A stretch of 9,688 nucleotides of DNA from Chloroflexi bacterium RBG_19FT_COMBO_55_16 (GTDB lineage Bacteria; Chloroflexota; Anaerolineae; Anaerolineales; UBA4823). Location of the stretch: contig MGOK01000095.1 in NCBI GenBank assembly GCA_001795335.1, forward strand, positions 26,925-36,612, read 5' to 3'. The notes under the pieces were generated by a model. It ran no database searches. It saw only the letters and a program-made list of their open reading frames with translations, and was not told the origin of the DNA. Both the position numbers and the translations under genes were made by a program. Shown here piece after piece: positions 1-6,897 of the stretch; the first letter of the stretch is position 1; the number at the start of each line of letters is the position of its first letter.

Positions 1-48
1 AAATAAGATGGTAAAGGACCCCTCAACCGTTTGTATAAAGAGGTTTGT

Positions 49-1455
49 ATGAAAGTAGCGAGTCGTTTCTTTTTGGGTTTATTTTTGCTTGTTCAGTTCG
101 GCGTCGGTTTATCAGCAGAAAGCAGAGCGGAGATCAGCTGTGGCCAAACCATCACGGAAGATACAACCCTCGTTGAAGACCTGGCCTGCCCTCCCGGCAC
201 CGAATCAGCTATCGTCATCGGCGCGTCGAACATCACATTGGACTTAGGCGGACATGTCCTATCAGGTTACGCTCCTGGAACAGGTGTGTTTTCCATAGGC
301 CATGAAGGGATAAACATCCGGAATGGCACCATCGAAGGCTTCAATTATGGGGTATTTATTATTGACACTCGCCGGGTGACTGTGGAAAATCTGACGGTCA
401 GGAATCTGGATATTAGTGACCCGAACCACTTCATTTTTGGTATACATATCCTCAGCAGCCAGGATGTTGTCGTTAGAGATACACTGTTCGAATTTCTTTC
501 AGTACCCCACAAGGAGGCAGTCGAGATTTTTGATAGTTTTGTGGATGTCAGTAATATCGAGGTGCGTGGGGGTGGTGCTGGGGTCAGCTTCAGCTTTGCT
601 GGTGGGGTCTGCGACCCGGTGAACAGCCCAAGCAACGGTACGGTACTAAATAGCAGGTTCTCCGAAATCTACGTAGCAGGGATTTGGATCGCCTGCAGTA
701 GTAGTGCATTGATTGAAGGTAACGATTTCTCCACTGCACCGGGTGTCGGTGTAGGTATTCAGGGTGATGCACCTTTCTTAGGAGCTGTGACCGGCCTCAC
801 TATCAAAGAAAATTTCATTCACGATGCTGTTCTTGGTATCGAATTTCGTGGCATCAGTGAGTCGAGTATTTCAAATAACTATGTCTTTGACAATCAGGGT
901 TGGGGGATTGCGATGAGGCAATCTTTGGGCTGTCTCACCCCCGAACCTGGCTGGGAGTGTTTTTACTCGACCGCCAATGTGATTGCTGACAATCAGACTT
1001 GGGGAAACGTTATAGATCTTTACCATTATGAAGACAGCCTTGGAAATATCTGGGAACGAAATACGTGCGAAACGAAGGATGGAGTTGATATTCCGGAATG
1101 CACTCCGCCTACCGCAACCCTTACAATCAACTATACAAGTGGCAAGCCTGGCAGTTTCTTTACCCTTGAAGGAGCCAATTTTCCAATTAGCGACGTAGCA
1201 ACAATCACGGTCAATGGCAATACACTCGGTACTGTTCCTACAGATCCTTCTGGAGACCTGGTCTTTCTGCTCAACACCGACCAAGCCGACGAAGGAGATT
1301 ACATTGTTACTGTAACCGTTAATCCAAGTTCATCGATAAGATTTGTTCTTGACTCAAGCAAACTAATCCGTCCACAAGAAGGACAAGGACCTATTTTCAA
1401 CGTGCCAGGTGGTATAACCACCCATATTGTCTACTTACCGTTCGTCCTTAGATAA
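49..1455 (+). CDS. Secreted right-handed parallel beta-helix protein
   Basis: The start is ATG at 49, six codons inside a longer frame that opens with TTG at 31; AAAGAGG at 37-43 sits five bases upstream and the protein then begins with a clean signal peptide (basic MKVASR, hydrophobic core to about residue 20, likely cleavage after LSA, residue 23). The 468-residue product has a beta-helix body (about 50-350) with the usual short turns of Asn/Asp/Gly alternating with beta strands, for example ITLDLGG, GINIRNGTIEG and VTVENLTVRNL. Such proteins include polysaccharide lyases, epimerases and surface adhesins; no catalytic set is recognisable, so the substrate is unknown. Residues about 360-440 look like an Ig/IPT-type domain. 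The last residues, IVYLPFVLR, resemble a C-terminal tail I associate with secreted Chloroflexota proteins. It is exported; the fold assignment is firm, the function is not. Confidence 0.88.
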   Translation: MKVASRFFLGLFLLVQFGVGLSAESRAEISCGQTITEDTTLVEDLACPPGTESAIVIGASNITLDLGGHVLSGYAPGTGVFSIGHEGINIRNGTIEGFNYGVFIIDTRRVTVENLTVRNLDISDPNHFIFGIHILSSQDVVVRDTLFEFLSVPHKEAVEIFDSFVDVSNIEVRGGGAGVSFSFAGGVCDPVNSPSNGTVLNSRFSEIYVAGIWIACSSSALIEGNDFSTAPGVGVGIQGDAPFLGAVTGLTIKENFIHDAVLGIEFRGISESSISNNYVFDNQGWGIAMRQSLGCLTPEPGWECFYSTANVIADNQTWGNVIDLYHYEDSLGNIWERNTCETKDGVDIPECTPPTATLTINYTSGKPGSFFTLEGANFPISDVATITVNGNTLGTVPTDPSGDLVFLLNTDQADEGDYIVTVTVNPSSSIRFVLDSSKLIRPQEGQGPIFNVPGGITTHIVYLPFVLR

Positions 1456-1545
1456 ATTTTCCATCCAATAAATACGCGGCGCGATTTGGGAGATTCCAAC
1501 CCCGAAGTTGATCTTGATCCCTGCCCATCCGTCGCTCACACAATC

Positions 1546-1552
1546 GTTGGGC
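1546..1552 (+). repeat. attC-like R' half site (GTTGGGC) upstream of the DUF1801 gene
   Basis: GTTGGGC fits the integron core box GTTRRRY and continues as GTTGGGCGGC (1546-1555), identical over ten bases to the box at 2668-2677. It lies 39 bases before the next start codon. No convincing partner box (GCCCAAC) is found between the beta-helix stop and this point; only ATCCAAT at 1463-1469 comes near, so this is a half site or a decayed element. The rest of the 136-base spacer shows nothing else. Confidence 0.4.
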
Positions 1553-1591
1553 GGCTCAGTATGTTTTTCAGGATCTGACGAAAGGAATAGT

Positions 1592-1978
1592 ATGAGCGCT
1601 AATCAAACAGCACCCAGAAACATTGATGAATATATCGCCGGCTTCCCAAATGATGTTCAAGAGATTCTGGAAAAGATAAGGATGACGATCAAAAAAGCGG
1701 CACCTGACGCGGAAGAGACAATCAAGTATCAAATGCCGACCTTCACTCTGAAAGGTAATTTGGTTCATTTTGCTGCTTTCAAAAAGCATATCGGGTTTTA
1801 CCCTGTACCGACAGGAATTGAGGAATTCAAGAATGAGCTATCTGTTTATGAGGGAGGAAAGGGTTCGGTAAGATTTCCATTAGATAAACCAATTCCTTTC
1901 GACCTGATAAGCAAAATTGTGAAATTTAGGGTAAAGGAAAATTTGGCAAGAGCAGCAGCAAAAGGGAAGAAGAGATAG
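1592..1978 (+). CDS. DUF1801 (YdhG-like) domain protein
   Basis: The start at 1592 is preferred over the upstream in-frame ATG at 1508 because GAAAGG lies at 1580-1585 and family homology begins at MSANQTAPRNIDEYI; the upstream extension also runs through the repeat half site at 1546. The 128-residue product matches DUF1801 over its full length: IDEYIAGFP at 11-19, an amphipathic helix with EILEKIRMTIKKAAPDAEE, the signature IKYQMPTF (44-51), HIGFYP (66-71), and GSVRFPLDKPIP (91-102). The tail is lysine-rich. The family adopts a small alpha/beta fold; some members have been described as iron chaperones, but the biochemical role is not settled. It stands alone, typical of a mobile single-gene unit. 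Confidence 0.9.
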   Translation: MSANQTAPRNIDEYIAGFPNDVQEILEKIRMTIKKAAPDAEETIKYQMPTFTLKGNLVHFAAFKKHIGFYPVPTGIEEFKNELSVYEGGKGSVRFPLDKPIPFDLISKIVKFRVKENLARAAAKGKKR

Positions 1979-2025
1979 TGAACATTGGCTACCATTTGCT
2001 GTTCTGTTCGCGTTAAGGAATCACC

Positions 2026-2140
2026 GCCCAACAAAGCGTACAGTCCCTACGCTTCGCTTCGGCGGCTGGGATTCTGCGGCATATTCCACGCCTCAACAGA
2101 ATCCTGTACCCAAACAGAGTTCACGCCCGCCGGACCGCCG
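2026..2140 (+). repeat. Long attC-like dispersed repeat, copy A
   Basis: It starts with GCCCAAC (2026-2032, perfect RYYYAAC) followed by AAAGCG. An outer stem pairs CGGCGG (2060-2065) with CCGCCG (2135-2140). Inside lies an imperfect hairpin, 2099-2107 with 2114-2122, whose inner four pairs are CTGT (2104-2107) with ACAG (2114-2117). The element aligns colinearly with the spacer at 3893-3993: 15 of 19 bases at the left end, 14 of 17 from 2065, and 37 of 48 without gaps from 2084. No matching GTTRRRY box is visible at the right end before the next gene, so the element is either truncated or of a non-canonical type. Confidence 0.65.
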
Positions 2141-2195
2141 CTACCCGGTAAAGAGCACACGGGACTTTCGCGAACCGTTCGATGAAAGAGGAATT

Positions 2196-2609
2196 ATGAG
2201 ATTCCGGCGTGCCCTGCTCCTGGCGTTTCTACACTCTAATGCCACGCTGATCGCAACAGTATCGGTATGGGCCATTTGGTTGGGCTGGTTCGTCTTTATC
2301 AATGGACATCACGATGTGGAATGGGGCGGGCCGTGGGGCACCTATCGCTTCGGGATGTACATCGCCCTCATTGTCGCCCTTATTCTATGTAGCGGGTTTT
2401 TCGTTATGAGCCTTATCTATCACTTCTTCGCGGTAAATATCTCGAGACAACGGCACATATTGAGTTCGCTTACGCTCGCTCTTTCCAGCCTCATCCTTTG
2501 GCTAGCGTTACCACAAGGGGGAATGCCGCTCATCGCCCTCTTGATTGGATTGCCAATTGTGGCTGCTTCATGGATGATTGGAAGCACGCGAAGAGCACAA
2601 AAAACATGA
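2196..2609 (+). CDS. Small hypothetical membrane protein, four transmembrane helices
   Basis: ATG at 2196 follows AGAGG (2187-2191) by four bases. The 137-residue product has four hydrophobic stretches, about residues 10-33, 52-77, 88-106 and 110-128, joined by short loops; the first loop (about 34-51) carries the polar segment NGHHDVEWGGPWGTY. The N-terminus is basic (MRFRR) and the C-terminus ends STRRAQKT, which by the positive-inside rule puts both ends in the cytoplasm. I do not recognise a family. It lies between two attC-like elements (2026-2140 upstream, 2611-2674 starting two bases after its stop), so it has the layout of a one-gene cassette. Confidence 0.78.
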   Translation: MRFRRALLLAFLHSNATLIATVSVWAIWLGWFVFINGHHDVEWGGPWGTYRFGMYIALIVALILCSGFFVMSLIYHFFAVNISRQRHILSSLTLALSSLILWLALPQGGMPLIALLIGLPIVAASWMIGSTRRAQKT

Positions 2610-2610
2610 T

Positions 2611-2674
2611 ATCGAACACTAGCTTGCACCGTACGGCGCACAAGGTGCGCCGCCGCCTACGCTAACCGTTGGGC
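2611..2674 (+). repeat. Compact attC-like palindromic site, 64 bp
   Basis: This is the best attC candidate in the window. The left box ATCGAAC (2611-2617) fits RYYYAAC with one mismatch; the right box GTTGGGC (2668-2674) is perfect. TAGC (2620-2623) pairs with GCTA (2661-2664), and the apex is an eight-pair perfect stem, CGGCGCAC (2634-2641) with GTGCGCCG (2645-2652), closing a three-base loop. Size and architecture match known attC sites of about 60 bp. It begins directly after the stop of the preceding gene and precedes the DinB-like gene by 48 bases. Confidence 0.65.
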
Positions 2675-2722
2675 GGCGTCAACCAAGTAAGATCAGACTC
2701 TCACAGAAAAGGGTAAGACAAG

Positions 2723-3241
2723 ATGGATTACTCAGAGATCATCATTTCCCAATACCAGGCCGCTCTCGAAATGCTCAAGCAGACGATTGCCAGATGTCCC
2801 GACTCGATCTGGAATAGTCCTGATGACAAGACCAGGTTCTGGCACATCGCCTACCATGCCCTCTTCTATACGCATCTCTATCTTCAAGACTCCGAGCAAG
2901 CCTTCACTCCTTGGGCCAAGCATCGAAAGGAATATCAGTTCATCGGTCATCTTCCGTGGCCGCCACATTCGCCGCCGCAAATTAGTGAACCCTACGACAA
3001 GGACAGCGTGCTCGAATACCTCGCCTTTTGTCAGCGCCAGGTGATCGAGAGAGTACCTCAACTGAACCCGGAAGCTGCCTCGGGCTTTGACTGGTTGCCT
3101 TTCAGCAAGTTGGAGCTTCAGTTCTACACCATCCGCCACATCCAACAGCACACCGGAGAATTGATGGAGCGACTTGGAACGCGGGCAGACGTGAAGATCG
3201 ATTGGGTAGGTATGCAGCATACCATGCCTACGGAGCGATAA
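2723..3241 (+). CDS. DinB-like four-helix-bundle protein
   Basis: ATG at 2723 is preceded by AAAAGGG (2707-2713). The 172-residue product has the DinB/YfiT layout: a helical N-terminus (YQAALEMLKQTI), a His-rich second helix with H41, H45 and H51 (HIAYHALFYTH), and a last core helix with H139 and H143 in the pattern HIQQH. In the family, one His from the second helix plus an HxxxH pair bind a divalent metal; here H45 or H41 with H139 and H143 would supply it. Superfamily members include bacillithiol- and mycothiol-dependent S-transferases, but most are uncharacterised, so the substrate is unknown. The C-terminal 20 residues (VKIDWVGMQHTMPTER) lie beyond the bundle. It is a free-standing gene downstream of the attC-like site at 2611-2674. 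Confidence 0.88.
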   Translation: MDYSEIIISQYQAALEMLKQTIARCPDSIWNSPDDKTRFWHIAYHALFYTHLYLQDSEQAFTPWAKHRKEYQFIGHLPWPPHSPPQISEPYDKDSVLEYLAFCQRQVIERVPQLNPEAASGFDWLPFSKLELQFYTIRHIQQHTGELMERLGTRADVKIDWVGMQHTMPTER

Positions 3242-3413
3242 GAAAGACTCGGCCAATTACAGGGACAGTAGAATTCTTGTTGTGGGTCGTTCTATTCTTG
3301 ATAACACAATGTTTCTATCCTTTATGAGGCACTGGGGAGCGATCGGCATGTAAGTAGACGTACAACATAACGAAACCATCCTATCAGTGTTTCAAAACGA
3401 TAGGAGATTCGCC

Positions 3414-3869
3414 ATGTTACGTGTGCGCCCATATGTTCCTGATGACCGGGCCTCCGTTCTCAGTCTTGCCCCCCGTCTGGCAATTGGCATGCAACCTTGG
3501 CGTGATTTGGCTCTCTGGCTTTCAACGGTTGAGGTTTGGCTCACTGAGAGTATTAACCAACACAATCAGAAGGCAATGGTCTTCATTTCGGAAGATGAAA
3601 AGGGCGAACGGTTGGGTTTTGCAACAGTCTCGCATAGCACACACTTTACTGGTAAGCGCCAGGCCTATATTGGGGAGCTTGCTACCCCTGAAGCGGTCGA
3701 AGGTCGTGGAGTTGGCACCGCTTTGCTCGAGGCTTGCGAGCAGTGGGCACGCGAGCAAGGCTATAAACTTCTGACGGTTTCCACTGGTGCTGCGAATACA
3801 CGGGCGGTCAGCTTTTATCATCATCTCGGCTTTCGTGACGAAGATGTCACGTTGACCAAGCTCCTATGA
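3414..3869 (+). CDS. GNAT family N-acetyltransferase
   Basis: ATG at 3414 is chosen over an in-frame GTG at 3387 because AGGAG (3402-3406) is seven bases upstream. The 151-residue protein starts with the usual GNAT strand (LRVRPYVPDDRASV). The acetyl-CoA pyrophosphate loop is GRGVGTALL (97-105) in the R/QxxGxG/A pattern, preceded by the strand YIGELATPEAVEG. The closing motif is NTRAVSFYHHLGF (128-140), with the conserved FY at 134-135. It should transfer an acetyl group from acetyl-CoA to an amine of a small molecule or protein; the substrate cannot be read from sequence. The 172-base spacer before it has no attC-like box; the one after it holds repeat copy B. Confidence 0.92.
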   Translation: MLRVRPYVPDDRASVLSLAPRLAIGMQPWRDLALWLSTVEVWLTESINQHNQKAMVFISEDEKGERLGFATVSHSTHFTGKRQAYIGELATPEAVEGRGVGTALLEACEQWAREQGYKLLTVSTGAANTRAVSFYHHLGFRDEDVTLTKLL

Positions 3870-3892
3870 GCTTACACTCATACTCAGTTGCC

Positions 3893-4002
3893 GCCAATCA
3901 AAGCGAGCAGTGGATAGCTGAGATTCAGCAGCATTTTCAGGCGTTTTCCACGCCCAAATAGAACCCGGTTTCCAAACCGAGTCCATACCCGCCCAGCCGC
4001 TG
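3893..4002 (+). repeat. Long attC-like dispersed repeat, copy B
   Basis: This is the second copy of the family seen at 2026-2140. The left box is degenerate (GCCAATC, 3893-3899) but is followed by the same AAAGCG. An outer stem pairs GCTG (3917-3920) with CAGC (3994-3997). The inner stem pairs CGGTTT (3966-3971) with AAACCG (3974-3979). Copy B has about ten extra bases (near 3934-3945) relative to copy A. After 3997 the sequence continues CGCTGCTAACGC without a clear GTTRRRY box. It separates the GNAT gene from the small membrane protein gene. Confidence 0.62.
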
Positions 4003-4042
4003 CTAACGCAAATTGTTTTGTGGTTTCATAGATAGCATACTT

Positions 4043-4609
4043 ATGTATCTAATTCCTTTTGCTCGCCTCACTTTATTTAGCCCAAAGTCGCCCGAGGCGG
4101 TTAGCCAATTATTGTTACGGGCGGTCCCACCAAATGGGACAGAACCCAAGATATCAAAGCATACTCATCGAGAGTACTATGGATCAATCTGGAAAGAATC
4201 CTTTGTGATTCAGCGAAACCTTAATTATCAGAATCAGCTCTACCCTTGGATTACCAAGTTCAATGCTTTTGTGCCTATAATGCACGGTGCACTAAAGCCT
4301 TACCCGGAAGGGACAAAGATTATCGTGACAGCTCTGTTTTCTCCGATCAAACTTGGATTCGCACTTCTATTTTACGCGGTATTATTGCTTCCGATGATTT
4401 TCTACTTGCACGAGGTGACTTCGCGTGAGCGAGTCGAATGGAATGTTGCCCTTATGGGCCTGCCTTTGCTAATTTTGTTCTACCTTTGGCATACAATCAG
4501 CTTCAATCATGAGGTTAACAAGGTAAAGGATTTCTTATCCAAAGTAGTTCGGGCAGGATCCACATCTGGCACCAACGTGATGATTCCACCTAACTCCCGC
4601 TGCACCTGA
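4043..4609 (+). CDS. Small membrane protein, YcxB/PH-like uncharacterised family
   Basis: Starts are ATG at 4043 (188 residues) or TTG at 4013; neither has a Shine-Dalgarno sequence. ATG is preferred because MYLIPFARLTLFSPKSPEA resembles the usual N-terminus of this family as I remember it. The soluble part has GSIWKESFVIQR and NLNYQNQLYPWI, like small membrane-anchored PH-type proteins with a G-F-I-R and Y-N-S-F-P pattern, then GTKIIVTALFSP. Two transmembrane helices follow (about residues 102-122 and 134-156), then a charged cytoplasmic tail. The last residues, PPNSRCT, are encoded by an attC-like box, so the C-terminus is partly made of repeat sequence. Role unknown; family naming is from memory. 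Confidence 0.75.
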   Translation: MYLIPFARLTLFSPKSPEAVSQLLLRAVPPNGTEPKISKHTHREYYGSIWKESFVIQRNLNYQNQLYPWITKFNAFVPIMHGALKPYPEGTKIIVTALFSPIKLGFALLFYAVLLLPMIFYLHEVTSRERVEWNVALMGLPLLILFYLWHTISFNHEVNKVKDFLSKVVRAGSTSGTNVMIPPNSRCT

Positions 4610-4646
4610 CCATGCCTCGCCTGTGGGTATATTGAGCGCGTTGTGC
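4588..4646 (+). repeat. attC-like element overlapping a gene's 3' end
   Basis: ACCTAAC (4588-4594) is a perfect RYYYAAC box lying inside the last codons of the membrane protein gene. CGCT (4598-4601) pairs with AGCG (4635-4638), and GTTGTGC (4640-4646) fits GTTRRRY with one mismatch, giving a 59-bp element. The two outer boxes pair at only four of seven positions and the middle has no strong stem, so the site is weaker than the one at 2611-2674. The rest of the spacer to 4755 holds a five-pair hairpin (4679-4683 with 4691-4695) and nothing else recognisable. Confidence 0.45.
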
Positions 4647-4755
4647 AGAAGAGAGCCATTATGGCAAATCTCGAATTGCCTGCAAACCCGGCAGGTGAGC
4701 CTGGTCGTGGTGTAAGATTTCACCAGTCTCGGAAATAGTCAAAAAGGAGAAAACG

Positions 4756-5424
4756 ATGAATACTGATCAAAATATCACCACATATTCTGCTCGGCTGGAG
4801 ATCGACTATCCGGATAAGCTGGACAGGCTGACAACCTTCGTCCGAATAATCTGGATCATTCCCATCGCCATCATTCTTGGCCTCATCTCGGGGGCTGGCG
4901 AGACGATCAACAACACGGTTTTCCTCAATGAAGCTGGTGAGGTTGTGAGGACAACTAGGGAGACGGTTGGAGGGTTGGCGAGTGGTCTCTCTGTAGCCAC
5001 AGCCTTGATGATCATCTTTCGACAGCGTTATCCGCGCTGGTGGTTCGACTTTTCTCGTGAGCTGACCCGCTTCGGGTACAGAGTCGGCGCCTACCTGTTC
5101 CTGCTCACCGACCAATACCCATCCACCGTCGAAGAGCAGTTTGTCCACCTGGAAATCGACTACCCCGACGTGCAGAATGACCTCAATCGATGGATGCCCC
5201 TGGTCAAATGGCTGCTGGCGATCCCGCATTATATTGCCCTGCTTTTTCTCGGGATTGCCGCTTTCTTCGCAGCGATTTTTGCCTGGTTCGCCATTCTGGC
5301 GACCGGTCAATATCCGAGGGCGCTCTTCGACTTTATAGTCGGCGTAGGTCGCTGGGGCCTGCGGGTTGACGCCTACGCAATTTTGCTGGTGACTGACCGC
5401 TATCCACCATTCAGATTGCGCTAG
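4756..5424 (+). CDS. DUF4389 domain membrane protein with internal duplication
   Basis: ATG at 4756 follows AGGAG (4745-4749) by six bases. The 222-residue protein is two tandem halves of the DUF4389 type. Each half opens with LEIDYPD (14-20 and 132-138), has one or more hydrophobic helices (about 28-45 and 77-88; 148-182), and closes with a matched signature: RYPRWWFDF then RFGYRVGAYLFLLTDQYP in the first half, QYPRALFDF then RWGLRVDAYAILLVTDRYP in the second. Between the halves of the first unit is a polar loop (about 47-75). It is an integral membrane protein of unknown function. A likely terminator begins about 95 bases after the stop, suggesting it is transcribed separately from the oxidoreductase downstream. 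Confidence 0.9.
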   Translation: MNTDQNITTYSARLEIDYPDKLDRLTTFVRIIWIIPIAIILGLISGAGETINNTVFLNEAGEVVRTTRETVGGLASGLSVATALMIIFRQRYPRWWFDFSRELTRFGYRVGAYLFLLTDQYPSTVEEQFVHLEIDYPDVQNDLNRWMPLVKWLLAIPHYIALLFLGIAAFFAAIFAWFAILATGQYPRALFDFIVGVGRWGLRVDAYAILLVTDRYPPFRLR

Positions 5425-5518
5425 AACCCATCTAAGCTAGGCTCAATATTCGCTCTTTGTCTGGACCTACCTTTATGACTCTGACAGATTGGGCCAAGAG
5501 TACTTGGTCTCAATTTGA

Positions 5519-5560
5519 CGTGGGTTGGTCAAGGCAGACCAGGCCCACGGACGGCTTTTT
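5519..5560 (+). terminator. Probable intrinsic terminator after the DUF4389 gene
   Basis: CGTGGG (5519-5524) pairs with CCCACG (5544-5549), and TGGTC (5526-5530) with GACCA (5537-5541), leaving a six-base loop and a small internal loop. A run of five T (5556-5560) follows after six bases. The stem is strong but the T run is short and slightly distant. The remainder of the 278-base spacer (5425-5702) shows no attC-like box. Confidence 0.45.
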
Positions 5561-5702
5561 GCAGTCGACCGGCAAAGTATATTGATCCTGGTTGTTGCTG
5601 AAGTGGGTCGGCTACCATTAGATTGTTCTTGCAGGCTTGCAGGATGGATTGTCGCAATCTATGCTTAAAATTAGCGAATCAAAGCAAATATTGAGGAGAC
5701 TC

Positions 5703-6707
5703 ATGAAAGCGATCGTGTGGACAAAATATGGCTCAGCTGACGGTCTTCAGCTCCGAGAGGTAGCAAAACCTACCCCCAAGGATAATGAAGTCCTGATCAA
5801 AGTACATGCGGCAACCGTAACAGCAGCAGACACCGAGTTCCGAAGGCTCAAACTCCCTCTTTTGTTTTCGATCCCTCTGCGAATATATCTGGGTTTCAGA
5901 AAACCAACCAGAATAACGATACTAGGGGCGGAGTTTGCCGGTGAGATTGAATCAGCCGGCAAAGATGTAACCCATTATAAGTTAGGCGACCAGGTTTTTG
6001 GATATACCGGTCTTGGTATGGGAACATATGCTGAATATATGTGTCTGCCCGAAAAACCTTCAACGCTGGGCAGTGTGATGGCAAAAAAACCGGCCAATAT
6101 GACCTATGAGGAGGCCGCCGCTGTTCCGTTTGGTGGACTCGAAGCACTTCATTCTCTTAGAAAAGCTGGTATCCTGAGTGGGCAAAAGGTTTTGATTATT
6201 GGCGCGGGTGGTAGTATCGGAACTTGTGCGGTACAGCTTGCCAAGCACCTTGGGGCTGAAGTGACTGGCGTGGACAGCACGGAGAAGTTGGACATGCTGC
6301 GCTCGATTGGTGCAGACCACGTCATTGATTACACTCAAGAAGATTTCACCAAAAGCGGTCAGACTTATGATGTCATATTTGATACAGTCGGCAAGAGCTC
6401 GTTTTCAGGTAGCATCAGATCGCTAAATGAAAATGGAACCTATCTGAACGCTAACCCTGGAATGTTAGGCAGGGTTCGAATGGGATGGACTTCGAAGAGA
6501 AGCAGCAAGAGAATAATCCCTTGGACAGCAGGCTATACGGCCAATAATCTGCTTGCCCTCAAAGAGCTTGTTGAGGCGGGAAAAATAAAATCGGTCATCG
6601 ATAGACGCTATCCGTTGGAACAGACTACCGAAGCCCATCGGTATGTCGATACTGGACGCAAGAAGGGAAATGTGGTTATAACTATAGAACATGCGAGCAA
6701 AACCTAA
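5703..6707 (+). CDS. NAD(P)-dependent MDR-family oxidoreductase (quinone reductase-like)
   Basis: ATG at 5703 is chosen over an in-frame ATG at 5637 because GAGGAG (5693-5698) is just upstream and MKAIVWTKYGSADGLQLREV is the family's standard N-terminus. The 334-residue product is a medium-chain dehydrogenase/reductase: a GroES-like domain with GAEFAGEIESAGKDV and GDQVFGYTG, then a Rossmann domain with LIIGAGGSIGTCAVQLAK (nucleotide loop GAGGSIG, residues 167-173) and GADHVIDY, and the usual end KKGNVVI. The Cys-rich structural zinc loop and the catalytic zinc Cys/His set of classical alcohol dehydrogenases are missing, pointing to the zinc-independent quinone oxidoreductase or enone reductase branch. 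It would reduce a small carbonyl or enone with NAD(P)H in the cytoplasm. Its stop codon lies within an ACCTAAC box. Confidence 0.93.
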   Translation: MKAIVWTKYGSADGLQLREVAKPTPKDNEVLIKVHAATVTAADTEFRRLKLPLLFSIPLRIYLGFRKPTRITILGAEFAGEIESAGKDVTHYKLGDQVFGYTGLGMGTYAEYMCLPEKPSTLGSVMAKKPANMTYEEAAAVPFGGLEALHSLRKAGILSGQKVLIIGAGGSIGTCAVQLAKHLGAEVTGVDSTEKLDMLRSIGADHVIDYTQEDFTKSGQTYDVIFDTVGKSSFSGSIRSLNENGTYLNANPGMLGRVRMGWTSKRSSKRIIPWTAGYTANNLLALKELVEAGKIKSVIDRRYPLEQTTEAHRYVDTGRKKGNVVITIEHASKT

Positions 6708-6708
6708 C
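6702..6708 (+). repeat. attC-like R'' half site (ACCTAAC) on the oxidoreductase stop codon
   Basis: ACCTAAC is a perfect RYYYAAC box and identical to the one at 4588-4594; its TAA is the stop codon of the oxidoreductase. A candidate partner, GTTAGCA at 6755-6761, would give about 60 bp but fails GTTRRRY at two positions and the interior does not pair well. A seven-base degenerate motif occurs by chance often, so this site alone is weak. No gene or clear promoter is seen in the rest of the 190-base spacer (6708-6897). Confidence 0.3.
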
Positions 6709-6897
6709 CCCGGTGTACAGTGGACTGGCTTCAGTAAAGAAGTAAAGTTCAGCAGTTAGCACAGCAAGATCGCAATATCGTTTTGGTAGGTCTTAACCAT
6801 TCCTCGCCAAGCCATTGTACTTTTCACCATATTTTTGAAGATTTGGCGCATGCTGAAACTCGATACCATTTCGAAATTCAAGAGATAAGCGCGTTCT

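Noticed and set aside
1985..2185. 66-codon plus-strand open frame in the spacer after the DUF1801 gene
   Set aside because: It lies across repeat copy A, whose structure explains the sequence; no ribosome binding site and no protein-like pattern.
2732..3256. Long minus-strand open frame (174 codons) opposite the DinB-like gene
   Set aside because: It is the antisense of a gene with clear family motifs, shows no recognisable domain and has no ribosome binding site.
3277..3305. Promoter-like TTGTTG and GATAAC pair with 17-base spacing before the first GNAT
   Set aside because: The -10 box matches only four of six consensus bases and lies more than 100 bases from the gene; such matches are common by chance.
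4661..4738. Possible 25-residue open frame before the DUF4389 gene
   Set aside because: Too short to support, with no family match and only a weak upstream AGAGA.
4720..5310. Minus-strand open frame (196 codons) opposite the DUF4389 gene
   Set aside because: The plus-strand frame has duplicated family signatures and a good ribosome binding site; the antisense product is low in hydrophobic order and unlike any family.
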